Notes under the pieces: generated by a model
What the model was told of the DNA's origin: nothing
The model's database searches: none
What the model saw: only the letters and a program-made list of their open reading frames with translations
From: Fimenecus sp964527585
GTDB taxonomy: Bacteria; Bacillota; Clostridia; Oscillospirales; Acutalibacteraceae
Reading direction: 5' to 3'
DNA length: 64,000 nt
Assembly: GCA_964527585.1 (NCBI GenBank)
Contig: CAZGPE010000007.1
Location: forward strand, 14,926 to 78,925
Made by a program: the position numbers and the translations under genes
Shown: one piece after another, positions 35,649-44,536 of the stretch
How positions within the stretch are numbered: position 1 is the first letter of the stretch
Layout of the letters: each line of letters opens with the position of its first letter

Positions 35649-36737
35649 TTACCAAGCTCCGTTAAAAGCTTCAGCCATTTCAGCCTGTGAGGGAAGTGTA
35701 GCAACCCAAGCATCGTGTGCTTCAATGTCGCCGGCATCCGAACCGTCTACACTACCGTCGCCGTTAACATCAGCAGAGTAATAAGCTGCTGTATCTTCAT
35801 CAATTGTAGCAACCCAAGCATCGTGTGCCTCAACATCACCGGCATCCGAACCGTCTACACTACCGTCGCCGTTAACATCGCCGAAATAAATAAATACATA
35901 AGTTGCAACAGTTTCACCCGAAGCATTTTTAAGAAGGATAGTTGCGCCTGTTGAATAGTTACCTTCAGCATTTTCAACTACTTCTATTGAACCGAGTTCT
36001 GTTGTAACATAATCTTCAATTGCTTCACCCTCAAGGGTGTCAATTCCGAATACACAACCGTCATAATCAGTTGTGCAAAGATCGTCTCTGATAACTGTGC
36101 CGTAATCTTCACCTGTTTCGGTGAGGATAAGTTTAACTTCACCGACAGCTTTATACGAAACAGTTGCGGCAACTCTGTTAAGAGTCTGGCCGATTGCAGT
36201 AAGTTCAGCGGTTTTAACATTAGCGCTGTCAAAAGAACCGCAGTAGAATTTACCGCTCTGATTTGACGCAGTTTTCTGGTCATTTGCGATTGAGATAGTG
36301 CCTGTTCCGGTTGAAGCGATTGCTTTCAACTTGAAGCTGAACACTGTCAATGTTGCTCCGTTAAGGTTAGGAGCGGAAACCGAACCGCTTGTCGAAGGAG
36401 TGAGTGCAACTGTAACTTTACCTGTTGCTGTCTGAACGGCAGACTTGGTAGCGTTAGCGCCGTAAATGTTTTCAACCGTAACGGAATCCGCTACAAGTTC
36501 AAACAACGACGAGTCATACTCAATCGGGAGCGACATAGGTCCAGCGTAGAAATCTTCCGAAGCGGATGCTTTAACGGTGATTGTAATTACATCGTCCTTT
36601 GAAACTTCAGAAGCTGAAGAAACAACGGTAAATGTAGCGGTCGGAGTAGTTGTTGCGGCGAAAGCGCCAACGGTCAACATACTTAAAACCATTACAACAG
36701 CTAAAGCAAGGCTAAGGATTTTCTTAGACTTAACCAT
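35649..36737 (-). CDS. Secreted cohesin-dockerin protein
   Basis: The 362-aa exported protein has a signal peptide (1-27) and a cohesin-like domain (about 28-170; 'VITITVKASASEDFYAG', LPIEYDSSLFEL and 'LNGATLTVFSFKLKA'). A middle beta region follows, then a C-terminal dockerin with two calcium loops DVNGDGSVDGSDAGD(V/I)E spaced 36 residues apart. Having both partners on one chain suits an adaptor in a cellulosome-like complex. The two dockerin halves are almost identical in DNA (35698-35771 and 35806-35879). The ATG follows AAGGAGG and the gene has a consensus promoter. Confidence 0.85.
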   Translation of the reverse strand: MVKSKKILSLALAVVMVLSMLTVGAFAATTTPTATFTVVSSASEVSKDDVITITVKASASEDFYAGPMSLPIEYDSSLFELVADSVTVENIYGANATKSAVQTATGKVTVALTPSTSGSVSAPNLNGATLTVFSFKLKAIASTGTGTISIANDQKTASNQSGKFYCGSFDSANVKTAELTAIGQTLNRVAATVSYKAVGEVKLILTETGEDYGTVIRDDLCTTDYDGCVFGIDTLEGEAIEDYVTTELGSIEVVENAEGNYSTGATILLKNASGETVATYVFIYFGDVNGDGSVDGSDAGDVEAHDAWVATIDEDTAAYYSADVNGDGSVDGSDAGDIEAHDAWVATLPSQAEMAEAFNGAW

Positions 36738-36767
36738 TATTAGCCTCCTTATTCTATTTTCCCAATA

Positions 36768-36796
36768 AATATACACTTAATCTAAAAAAATGTCAA
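36768..36796 (-). promoter_or_regulatory. Promoter of the cohesin-dockerin operon
   Basis: Leftward TTGACA (36791-36796) and TATATT (36768-36773) are separated by 17 bp, about 30 bp before the start codon at 36737. The 36797-37034 stretch otherwise holds only a weak hairpin. Confidence 0.75.
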
Positions 36797-36968
36797 TAAC
36801 AAATTTTTTGCTATTCGCATATTTTCATAAAGCGGAAGGATTAAAAAACAGCTATCACTCTGTTTATTATCAAACCAATCGGCGAAGTGGTGTGCCGAAA
36901 AGCAACCGCTGAATAAAATATATGCTTAAAAGCCGATTAAATGTAAGCGAATTTTTTAATTTCCGCAA

Positions 36969-36995
36969 GGATGCCGAACCGGAAGCCCGGCACCC
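36969..36995 (-). terminator. Weak hairpin after the 1742-aa protein gene
   Basis: GGGTGCCG pairs with CGGCATCC (one G-U) around an 11-nt loop, about 40 bp after the stop. No run of T follows, so termination here is uncertain. Confidence 0.35.
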
Positions 36996-37034
36996 TCGTA
37001 TAAAATTGTTTGTTAAGATTAAACCGAAGTTTAA

Positions 37035-40000
37035 TTATTTAACCTGTGAAATAGCATCAGCGTTGCCGACTGCTGCGCTCATAATAGCAGACATATCTGC
37101 GATTGTAACAGAGCCGCTTGCATCGGTATCGGCTGCCTTAGAATAAACGCCGTCAAGTGTTGAAATGTTGTTGATGTCCTTGTCAACATAGAATGCGTCG
37201 AATGCATCGACAGCACCGTCGCCGTTAACATCGCCGTAGATAACAACATAGTAAGTTGTAAGAACGCCGACACCGTCAACGGAAACATCAACCTTAGCAC
37301 CTGTACCGTAAGCGTTAGCCTTGGAAGCTACAACGGAAAGTTTAGCAGCGGAGTTAGAAGCCTTAATGTTAGCAAGGAGACCTTCAGCCGATGTGATCGA
37401 GCCGGGGGTGATACCCTGAATGTATCTAACTGTCTGTTCAACCTGGTTTACAACACCTGAACCGCTCTTGTCAACGGTTACGGATGAAACGAAGTTGTTG
37501 AGAGCTGCCTGAAGTTTGTCGCAAGCTGCGTCAACTTTTGCTTTCTCTTTGTTTGTGTTAAGTCTGTCATAAGCTTTGTAAGTAAGTGCCGAACGGCTGT
37601 AAAGGATGCCTTCGTAATCAATTCCGTCAACCGTTACATCGTATTCAACACCGAGAGCCTTAACAAGCTCTTTCCAAGCGTCAGTAGCGTTAACGCCGTC
37701 AGCAACTCTGAAGTAGTCGTTGAAGTGGTTAACAACTGCGTTAGCCTGCGAGATGAGAGTTGAAAGCTCACCGTCAAGATAGCCGTCATCCTTCATCGAA
37801 GCGTATGCGGGGATGAGGTCGTTCTGAGCCTTCATAAGAGCATACTTAGCATCGAATACATCGGACTGATGAGCCTTGGTATCATTGTAAACCGCCTTAG
37901 CGTTAGCAAGAGCGTCAGCGTAAGCAGCCCAGGAATCTGTGCTGTAAGCGGACTGAACATAGTTCTTGCCTTCGGCTACTTCGATTTCCTGTTTAAGATA
38001 ATCCTTAACAACAGTTGATCTCCAGTTAGCATCCATAAACGAGAAGTAATATTTAAGGAGTGCGATCTGGTCATCCATCTGAAGTGAGGAATAAGTGGGT
38101 GCTGTCCAAGCGGCAACAGCTTCTTCCCAAGCAGCAAGAGACTGAGCGTCGGGATCTTTAAGAGTAGCGTTAATACCAGTCTTAAGATTCGAGTTGCTTG
38201 CGTTGGCAATTGCCGTGATAACAGCCTCAGAGAGTTCTTCGCCTTCGATTGATTTGCCGGGTTTAGCGGGTTGCTCATAAGCGGCAATTATTGTACGGGC
38301 AGCGTTTCTCTGATTTTCGTACTGGAAGTACTCATAAAGTTCGTGGTCCTGATAGTCGATATCGTTAGCCTTATCGGTTTCGATAGCATCAAGAGCCTCA
38401 ATAAGAGTATCAACGCTTGTTGTAACTGTTACCTTTTTGAACGCTTTAAGTGCTTCATAAGCGTTTTCAAGTTCTGTAACTGTGTCTTCCATATATGCCA
38501 TTACATCGTCAATATAACTTGTTGTCTTGGGAGCATATACAAGATAAACAGCGTCTTTAATTGCTTCTTCATAAGTTGCGTATGCTTCCTGAGCATCTAC
38601 GCCGTAATCGGAAGCGCTCAATCCGTAACCGAGGTACTTGTCAAGAGCTTTTGCAAGACCGTAATCGGTGTAGTGGATGAAGTCAACATCCCATGATTTA
38701 CTCTTTGTTGCGGAAACCGTGGTATGTGTCTTACAAGTAAAGTTAACAGAACCGGCATCGTAATAACCGTATTCCATTTCGGTGTCTTCGGTAACTCCGG
38801 AAGCGGCGCTCCACAACTTACCTGTGATGTTGTGAGGTCCGTCGTCTTTCGCCATTTTTACTGCCGACCAAGAACTTGTTCCGTTAAGTGTAAAGTACTG
38901 CGAGAAGTTTGCAGCCGGATTTGTGCCGTATGCAACCTTCTGCAAGTCAACTGTGTAAGTTGAACCTAAACTCGAATAAGTATGAGAAATCGAAGCAGAA
39001 TAGTTTGTAACATCTTCATAAAGGTTTTGAGTAAATACATATTTGTTATATGCATCTGTCTGCCAATAGTTTTTGTCGTTCGCATCATACTTATCGTTTT
39101 CCTGATCCCAATAAGAAGCGTAACGGGCATAGATTGTTTTCTTCTGCTCGCCGCCGATTGCCTTACCGTCTTTACCTGTATAAGAATAAGTAACGGTAAT
39201 CTTTGTTACATCGTCGGATGCGGGAACGGTAATCGGAAGTTCAACTGTTGCACCGGGAACAACTTCGCACGGGAATCCGCTGACTGATACATCTGCGTCG
39301 GCTTCGACATTGGAAACCGTAATTACATACGACTGATCCTGTTTGTCGGAGTTTCTGTGTTTCTGAAGCATACCGCCGGAAGCGTTATAGAATCTCAACA
39401 CATTTGTTCCTTCACTGTGCAAATAGTTATCGCCCGATGCGGTTGATAAGTAAATTGAAGGCTCGGAATAAGTCTGAATGCCTGTCTTCCAACCGAGGAA
39501 CATATTTGCAAGCGGCATAATCGGAACAAGAAGTCCGTTGTTTGTCGCTGTTTCGAGTTTACCTACAAGGTTAACTACGAGAGTTTTAAGGTTGCTCTGG
39601 TTAAGAACAGCATCAAGTGATGAGAAGGTAGCGTCGTCAAGAAGTGTGTAGTTGCCTGCAACTTTGTAAACGATACCGTTGAGAAGGTCTCTTACAACAT
39701 TGATAAGCTGTGTCATAACATTTGAGTTCTTCAAAAGTCCGTCCGGAACTGTAAGGATGCTTGCAACGGTCGAAAGATCGAGGTTAAGCAAACCGTTAAC
39801 GAGTTTTTCTCTGAGGACATTTTCAAGATGTGTGCCGCTTGTTGAAGAAGCACCGCTGTCATTGAATACTTCATCGAGAGGAAGGAGTTTAAGGAGAACC
39901 GTATTAAGTTTCTTCCAAGGATCCTGATATGTCGCAAGGTCAACTGTGTCGCCGCAATCAACGAGCTTCTCGAAGCCCCAAGCCCATTCCTGAGTTGAAG

Positions 40001-42263
40001 TAAGAGCCCAGTCGATGATCCAGTCAACTTTGTACTGCCAGTTCGGAATCGAATTGACATAAGTTGCGCCTGCGGAATAAGTATAAGCAGAAGCATCGCT
40101 TGAGGGAACAACGCCGAGGGCGTTCATTGCGCCGTAATAACCTACAGTGCTGTCTTCACCGAGGTCGGTGATGTTTCTCAAGTAATACATACCGAGGTCA
40201 ATACCCATCAAAACAGCGGTATCTACCCAGTAGTCTGTGTCATACTTAGAACCTGTAAGAAGTGTCTTTGTGCTGTAATCTGTGTAGATGAGTGCATCGA
40301 AGTTGTATGCGGGAACAAGCTGTGTAAAGAGCTCACGAAGAACTACAACTGCGAGAGCCGCTACGGAAACATCTTCAGCGCTGTCTGTTCCGACAGTCTT
40401 GCAGAGTTTGTCTTCAGCGGGAAGCATTGCCTGAGGCATAACAAGTTCGATAATCGAAGCAACAAGGCCGACGAGAGCCTGCTTTGTTGTACCGTTCATC
40501 ATCATATTGTAGTACGGCGAAAGGTTAGAATCATTATAATACTCGTCGAAGATTTCTTCGGGAGCCATATTGAAGACATATCTTGCAGCTTTGATAAGAT
40601 TGTCAACAACTTTGTCAAGTCCGCCGTTCTGCCAGCCGAGTCCGGTCTTAATGTCATAAGTCTTGCCTTTGATTTCGAAGGAGTCAACGAGACATTCGTC
40701 GATTACATCGTAAACAAAAGTATTAAGAGCTGAAATAAGGCTTGAATATCCGGCTGTTGAATTAGAAATCGAAGAACCGCTTACTTTCGGAATATACTTG
40801 TCGATGAAGCCGTCGCCGATGTTCCAATCCCAGTTGAACATATAGTAATATGTGCTGATATTTGAGGGGATTGTTCCTACAAAGTAAGAATCTTCATAAC
40901 GGTAATAAGGTGTACCGTCGATTACTTTGTAATCCGAATAACCCCAAAGGTATTCGCCCTGTTCCTTAGTAAAGAACTTATCGGGATCGCCTGTTGCCGA
41001 AGCAGCAGCCTTAACTTCTTCGCCTGTCATTTCGGTGAATTCAACATCGAATGCGCTTGCGAGAAGCTTTTTAACCGAACCGTTAAGCACTACGGGAGCC
41101 ATCTCGTCAAATACATAAGGAATGAATTTGTAGAGAAGGGTAAGAGCGCTGTCATCACCGTTGAAGCTGAAGCTGAGTGCGCCGGAATCAAGAGCCTTCT
41201 TAACAGAAGGAAGAAGATAACCTGCGTCGCCCGACTTATACCATTTAAGAGTCTGGTCGCCTTCATAGTCTGCGGGAGCTTTGAAGACATAAGTTGTGCC
41301 GCCTTCATTCTCGAGAGCCTTGGTGTATGTAACAGTCTTTGTCCATGTGTTTTCAACGCCTGTTGTCGAAAGGAGAACAGGGTAGTTGTAATCGTACTGA
41401 GTGATTGAGTTTCCGTCTGCGGAAATTTCAAAGTATCTTGAAGTTGTGTTCGCAGCTGTCGGAAGAGATGTGGTATAACCGAGGTCGGTACCCTTTGAGT
41501 CAACTCTGTACGAAGTCCAGTTCATCGGTTTTGCGAAAAGATTTGTGATCAATGAGTCGAGAACCGATGCCATACCGCCGTTACCGGAAGTATTTGTGTA
41601 AGTTCCTCTTTCCGTTGCGGTGTCATCCGGTCTTGCGAAAAGCGGATATACGCCCTGCTTAACAGCACCGGGGATATCGCTAATCAACGCATTAAGAGAT
41701 TTTCTGATATCCGGGAAACCGGGGATCATATTGTTGATCAATCCCAAGTCGATACCGTCTTCAAATACGGTTGTTACCGCTTTGGTGTTTGCGGAAAGAA
41801 GCTGCATAATCTCAGCAACGATTGTTGTATGAGCTGTTGTGTCTCTTGACATTCCGGATTCCCAAGAACTGAAAGAAAGTTCTTCAAGAAGTCCAAGGTT
41901 AGCGAATAATTTTGCTATACCCCATGCTGTAGATGACATTGAACTCTTGAAACTGTCAAATGAAACGAGAACTCTGTCAATTGATGTTAAATCTATTGTG
42001 ATTGTGATACCCATAACATCAACAACTGTACCCATATTCAAGTTCAAAGAGGGAAGAAGATTGTCAAGTTCGTCGAATACTATCGACAGTCTCTCTTCGG
42101 TTGAAAGTCTTGTTACCTGACCGTAAGGAGAGTAAGCGTTGAGCGCTTCCAACTCGCTAACTGTCTTGTACTCCGCTTTAGCGGCGAAGGACGCAACCGA
42201 AAGAGATGAGAAAATCATAAGAACTGCTAAGATTACACTTAACAATTTTACAGACTTTTTCAT
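37035..42263 (-). CDS. Very large secreted protein with FIVAR-like repeats and C-terminal dockerin
   Basis: The 1742-aa protein starts with a signal peptide (1-28). A long Leu-, Asp- and Tyr-rich extracellular region without a recognised enzyme domain follows (to about residue 1000), then a beta-rich part (to about 1250). Helical segments around 1490-1545 and 1610-1640 match FIVAR patterns ('SWAAYADALANAKAVYNDT', 'AKVDAACDKLQAALNNF'). The end carries a dockerin-like pair, DVNGDGAVDAFDA and DTDASGSVTIADM. It should be displayed through a cohesin partner; binding to a glycan or host surface is a guess. The ATG follows TTAGGAGG. Confidence 0.85.
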   Translation of the reverse strand: MKKSVKLLSVILAVLMIFSSLSVASFAAKAEYKTVSELEALNAYSPYGQVTRLSTEERLSIVFDELDNLLPSLNLNMGTVVDVMGITITIDLTSIDRVLVSFDSFKSSMSSTAWGIAKLFANLGLLEELSFSSWESGMSRDTTAHTTIVAEIMQLLSANTKAVTTVFEDGIDLGLINNMIPGFPDIRKSLNALISDIPGAVKQGVYPLFARPDDTATERGTYTNTSGNGGMASVLDSLITNLFAKPMNWTSYRVDSKGTDLGYTTSLPTAANTTSRYFEISADGNSITQYDYNYPVLLSTTGVENTWTKTVTYTKALENEGGTTYVFKAPADYEGDQTLKWYKSGDAGYLLPSVKKALDSGALSFSFNGDDSALTLLYKFIPYVFDEMAPVVLNGSVKKLLASAFDVEFTEMTGEEVKAAASATGDPDKFFTKEQGEYLWGYSDYKVIDGTPYYRYEDSYFVGTIPSNISTYYYMFNWDWNIGDGFIDKYIPKVSGSSISNSTAGYSSLISALNTFVYDVIDECLVDSFEIKGKTYDIKTGLGWQNGGLDKVVDNLIKAARYVFNMAPEEIFDEYYNDSNLSPYYNMMMNGTTKQALVGLVASIIELVMPQAMLPAEDKLCKTVGTDSAEDVSVAALAVVVLRELFTQLVPAYNFDALIYTDYSTKTLLTGSKYDTDYWVDTAVLMGIDLGMYYLRNITDLGEDSTVGYYGAMNALGVVPSSDASAYTYSAGATYVNSIPNWQYKVDWIIDWALTSTQEWAWGFEKLVDCGDTVDLATYQDPWKKLNTVLLKLLPLDEVFNDSGASSTSGTHLENVLREKLVNGLLNLDLSTVASILTVPDGLLKNSNVMTQLINVVRDLLNGIVYKVAGNYTLLDDATFSSLDAVLNQSNLKTLVVNLVGKLETATNNGLLVPIMPLANMFLGWKTGIQTYSEPSIYLSTASGDNYLHSEGTNVLRFYNASGGMLQKHRNSDKQDQSYVITVSNVEADADVSVSGFPCEVVPGATVELPITVPASDDVTKITVTYSYTGKDGKAIGGEQKKTIYARYASYWDQENDKYDANDKNYWQTDAYNKYVFTQNLYEDVTNYSASISHTYSSLGSTYTVDLQKVAYGTNPAANFSQYFTLNGTSSWSAVKMAKDDGPHNITGKLWSAASGVTEDTEMEYGYYDAGSVNFTCKTHTTVSATKSKSWDVDFIHYTDYGLAKALDKYLGYGLSASDYGVDAQEAYATYEEAIKDAVYLVYAPKTTSYIDDVMAYMEDTVTELENAYEALKAFKKVTVTTSVDTLIEALDAIETDKANDIDYQDHELYEYFQYENQRNAARTIIAAYEQPAKPGKSIEGEELSEAVITAIANASNSNLKTGINATLKDPDAQSLAAWEEAVAAWTAPTYSSLQMDDQIALLKYYFSFMDANWRSTVVKDYLKQEIEVAEGKNYVQSAYSTDSWAAYADALANAKAVYNDTKAHQSDVFDAKYALMKAQNDLIPAYASMKDDGYLDGELSTLISQANAVVNHFNDYFRVADGVNATDAWKELVKALGVEYDVTVDGIDYEGILYSRSALTYKAYDRLNTNKEKAKVDAACDKLQAALNNFVSSVTVDKSGSGVVNQVEQTVRYIQGITPGSITSAEGLLANIKASNSAAKLSVVASKANAYGTGAKVDVSVDGVGVLTTYYVVIYGDVNGDGAVDAFDAFYVDKDINNISTLDGVYSKAADTDASGSVTIADMSAIMSAAVGNADAISQVK

Positions 42264-42616
42264 TTGTTTACCTCCTAATTAATAGCATTAAATGTTTTAA
42301 CGCTTGCACCCTGAATAACGAGTGCCGACGAGGGTGCGCCGTCGACTGTTTGCGACTTCAGTTTGTTTCCTGCCTCTGACCGCTCCTAAAATGGAAGGTT
42401 TCCGCAAACAAAGCCTTGTTTAACTCGGTAGGCTCCCACCATTCCCACTATTTGCAAGTCGGTGGGAGACGATGATACACACCCGAGTGATATTACCAAA
42501 GGATGTGTATCATATAGGTGCGAGTTCGCCGTAAATTATATTTTCATATAACTTAGGCATAACGAATGTATCTTAAAAAATTCGACACTTCGCCCCATTA
42601 CACCATTCCTATGGTT
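42264..42616 (-). ncRNA. Long structured 5' leader of the 1742-aa protein gene (candidate cis-regulatory RNA)
   Basis: From the promoter at 42623-42651 the leader is about 350 nt, and its central part is much richer in G+C than the AT-rich flanks. On the minus strand I see a 13-bp hairpin (42472-42513), an 8-bp hairpin CTCCCACC/GGTGGGAG (42433-42468), a long-range GTTTGC/GCAAAC pair (42348-42353 with 42404-42409) and a GCACCC/GGGTGC hairpin (42306-42337). ACTCGG in the first loop region can pair with CCGAGT at 42423-42428 as a pseudoknot. No known riboswitch consensus was recognised. Confidence 0.6.
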
Positions 42617-42622
42617 AATCAA

Positions 42623-42651
42623 ATTATAGTTTTTTCTTATAAAAAAGTCAA
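42623..42651 (-). promoter_or_regulatory. Promoter upstream of the structured leader
   Basis: Leftward TTGACT (42646-42651) and a perfect TATAAT (42623-42628) are separated by 17 bp. It implies a leader of about 350 nt before the start codon at 42263. Confidence 0.75.
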
Positions 42652-43030
42652 TCAATTATTCACATTTTCATTCCGTTTTTCCGATTTCAACAAATATATT
42701 TGTTATTTTTGGTCAAAATAATCAATAAAATTTGTCAACTTTTCCACAAAATTATGAACAAATTGTGAACATTTTGTTTTTAGTCATTTTTTGAACAAAG
42801 TTTTCGTCAATCGCCGCATTTTTTCAACATTTTGCCATACTTTGTTGATTATTTTAGCCCCCACAACATCTTGTATTTCCCGTTTTTTCCCCGTCAAAAT
42901 ATTGTTTACTTTTTAACAATGAAATTCTATCGCCTATTTTTCCTTTACCTTTCTCCGTTTCACCGATTTCAATAAATGTCTTTGTTGTTTTTTATTCAAA
43001 ATATTATTTATCATTTTACAATTATATCCT
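42652..43030. other. AT-rich gene-free stretch with an imperfect direct repeat
   Basis: No gene or RNA is recognisable. A segment of about 60 bp around CCGATTTCAACAAATATATTTG (cut here: CCGATTTCAACAAATA, near 42680) recurs imperfectly near 42960 as CCGATTTCAATAAATG, each followed by a T-rich tract and TCAAAAT. Its role is unknown. Confidence 0.55.
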
Positions 43031-43470
43031 ACCCGTAGGGGCGGCGTTCCGCCGCCCGTAATTCCATTCCCTATCCCACTTTCTGCAAAATCCTACCCGT
43101 AGGGGCGGCGTTCCGCCGCCCGTATTTACCGAAACATCGCATTATCGGGTTATCGAATATATATATTTCATTAATCGCCCGGAAAATTTGCAATTGACGG
43201 AAACGGGATTTCCCATTTTATTTTCTGCGAATCTCACGAGCGGCGGAACGCCGCCCCTATGAATTGTTGTAACCCGTCGATTTGCTCTTGCAACGACAAC
43301 GGGCGGCGAAACGCCGCCCCTACGAATTGTTGTAACCCGTCGATTTGCTCTTGCAACGGTAACGGGCGGCGAAACGCCGCCCGTACGAATTGTTGTAACC
43401 CGTCAATTTATTCTTGCAACGACAACGGGCGGCGAAACGCCGCCCCTACGGGTGATGGGTAACCTGTGAA
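43031..43470. repeat. Palindromic repeat block B with three tandem 63-bp units
   Basis: GC-rich palindromes of the same family as block A lie at 43031-43060, 43095-43124, 43236-43260, 43299-43324, 43362-43387 and 43425-43452. From 43261 to about 43449 a 63-bp unit (GAATTGTTGTAACCCGTCGA onward) is repeated three times with few changes. The single-copy text between palindromes (for instance 'TTTACCGA.ACATC..ATTATC') also matches block A, in the same order. The region codes for nothing I can support. Confidence 0.9.
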
Positions 43471-43535
43471 TTATACAATATTAAAATCATACCATCATAC
43501 AAATGTGAAATAACATATAAATCCGCAAACATAAA

Positions 43536-43575
43536 ACTCCCCTTACGGTCAAGCACATTCAACCGTAGGGGGAGT
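43536..43575 (-). terminator. Terminator after the HD-GYP gene
   Basis: ACTCCCC.TACGGT pairs with ACCGTA.GGGGAGT (one mismatch) around a 12-nt loop and is followed leftward by TTTTATGTTT. Confidence 0.75.
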
Positions 43576-43608
43576 AATTATTTATCCATACATTGTAGAA
43601 CAGAGCAA

Positions 43609-44373
43609 TTACTGTCTGTCAAAATATCCGCTGTCAATCATTTCAATAAGGATTTTGACGATTTTCGGATCAAACTGCACGCCTGCGCCTTTCTCAAACT
43701 CAGCCCGTATCTCCTCTTTTGAGAAAACTTTATGATAAACCCGTTCCGAAGCCATCGCATCATACGCATCGGCAACTCCGATTATCCGCCCTTCAAGACT
43801 TATTTCGCCGCCCTTCAATCCGTGTGGATAACCGCTTCCGTCATAACGCTCATGGTGTTCTCTGGCTCCGATTGCGATATTTTTAACCGCCGTAAGTTCC
43901 GAAAGTATATCAGCTCCGACTGTCGTATGCAATTTCACCGACGCATATTCATCATCGGTGAGTTTATCCGGCTTGTTGAGTATCGAATCGGGTATTCCGA
44001 TTTTTCCGATGTCGTGCAAAAGTCCGGCATAATAAATTCCGTCGAGTCTTGAAGCCTTCACTCCGTATCTGCGTGCGATTTCCCGTGAATACTTCGCCAC
44101 CGCTTCCGAATGTCCCCTTGTATAAGGATCTTTCGCATCAAGAGTTTTCGAAAACGCAAGCATTGTCTGGTCGATTACTTTTTTCAGATATTTTTTCTTT
44201 TTTCTGTTTCTGAAAGTCTGTATGACATAAACGGTAGGAAGCACAAGCATAAAAACCGCTATCAATGTCAGGATTTTCAGCGCAACTATCTGTTTGTCGG
44301 ACAATTCGACAGCCAACGGGAGCAAAGCAAATACCTGTCCCGTAAAAAACGCATTAAGCGTAACACCGGTCAT
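43609..44373 (-). CDS. Membrane-anchored HD-GYP domain protein (putative c-di-GMP phosphodiesterase)
   Basis: The 254-aa protein has one or two N-terminal membrane helices (up to about residue 52), then a complete HD-GYP domain. It shows the HD pair in LLHDIGKIGIPD, downstream metal His residues in KLHTTVG and REHHERYDGSGYPHGL, and the GYP-containing loop YDGSGYP. Such domains hydrolyse cyclic di-GMP or related cyclic dinucleotides. No sensor or receiver domain is attached. c-di-GMP often controls type IV pili, but the link to the pilus locus is only suggestive. The ATG follows GGAGAGGGG. Confidence 0.9.
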   Translation of the reverse strand: MTGVTLNAFFTGQVFALLPLAVELSDKQIVALKILTLIAVFMLVLPTVYVIQTFRNRKKKKYLKKVIDQTMLAFSKTLDAKDPYTRGHSEAVAKYSREIARRYGVKASRLDGIYYAGLLHDIGKIGIPDSILNKPDKLTDDEYASVKLHTTVGADILSELTAVKNIAIGAREHHERYDGSGYPHGLKGGEISLEGRIIGVADAYDAMASERVYHKVFSKEEIRAEFEKGAGVQFDPKIVKILIEMIDSGYFDRQ

Positions 44374-44404
44374 TTACTTTTCCCCTCTCCTTAGCCTAAC
44401 TTTA

Positions 44405-44433
44405 ATTCTACTCTCTTTATTCGCCTTTTTCAA
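44405..44433 (-). promoter_or_regulatory. Promoter of the HD-GYP gene
   Basis: Leftward TTGAAA (44428-44433) and TAGAAT (44405-44410) are separated by 17 bp, about 32 bp before the start codon. Confidence 0.55.
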
Positions 44434-44482
44434 CGGCAAAACATACAAAATATCTTTCAATAAATCGGTCAATTCCACCAAA

Positions 44483-44518
44483 GAAAAAAACGGTCGGCGC
44501 TTACACGCCAACCGTTTA
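44483..44518 (-). terminator. Terminator after the three-paralogue operon
   Basis: AACGGTTGGCG pairs with CGCCGACCGTT (one G-U) around a 6-nt loop and is followed leftward by seven T residues. Confidence 0.92.
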
Positions 44519-44536
44519 ATATATTTTATAGGGATA

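Noticed and set aside
42264..42616. Cyclic-di-GMP or cobalamin riboswitch in the long leader
   Set aside because: Some fragments (GCAAA, GGTAGGC on the plus strand, GTGGGAATGG on the minus strand) look similar, but the conserved cores are not in the right order.
42720..42790. Replication origin-like DnaA box (TTTTCCACA)
   Set aside because: It is a single imperfect box in AT-rich DNA with no neighbouring boxes and no dnaA or dnaN genes.
43261..43449. Possible CRISPR array
   Set aside because: The whole 63-bp unit repeats, so there are no unique spacers, and no cas genes are present.
43259..43462. 67-codon open frame in repeat block B
   Set aside because: It is three translated copies of the 63-bp unit, so the apparent protein repeat is a by-product of the DNA repeat.
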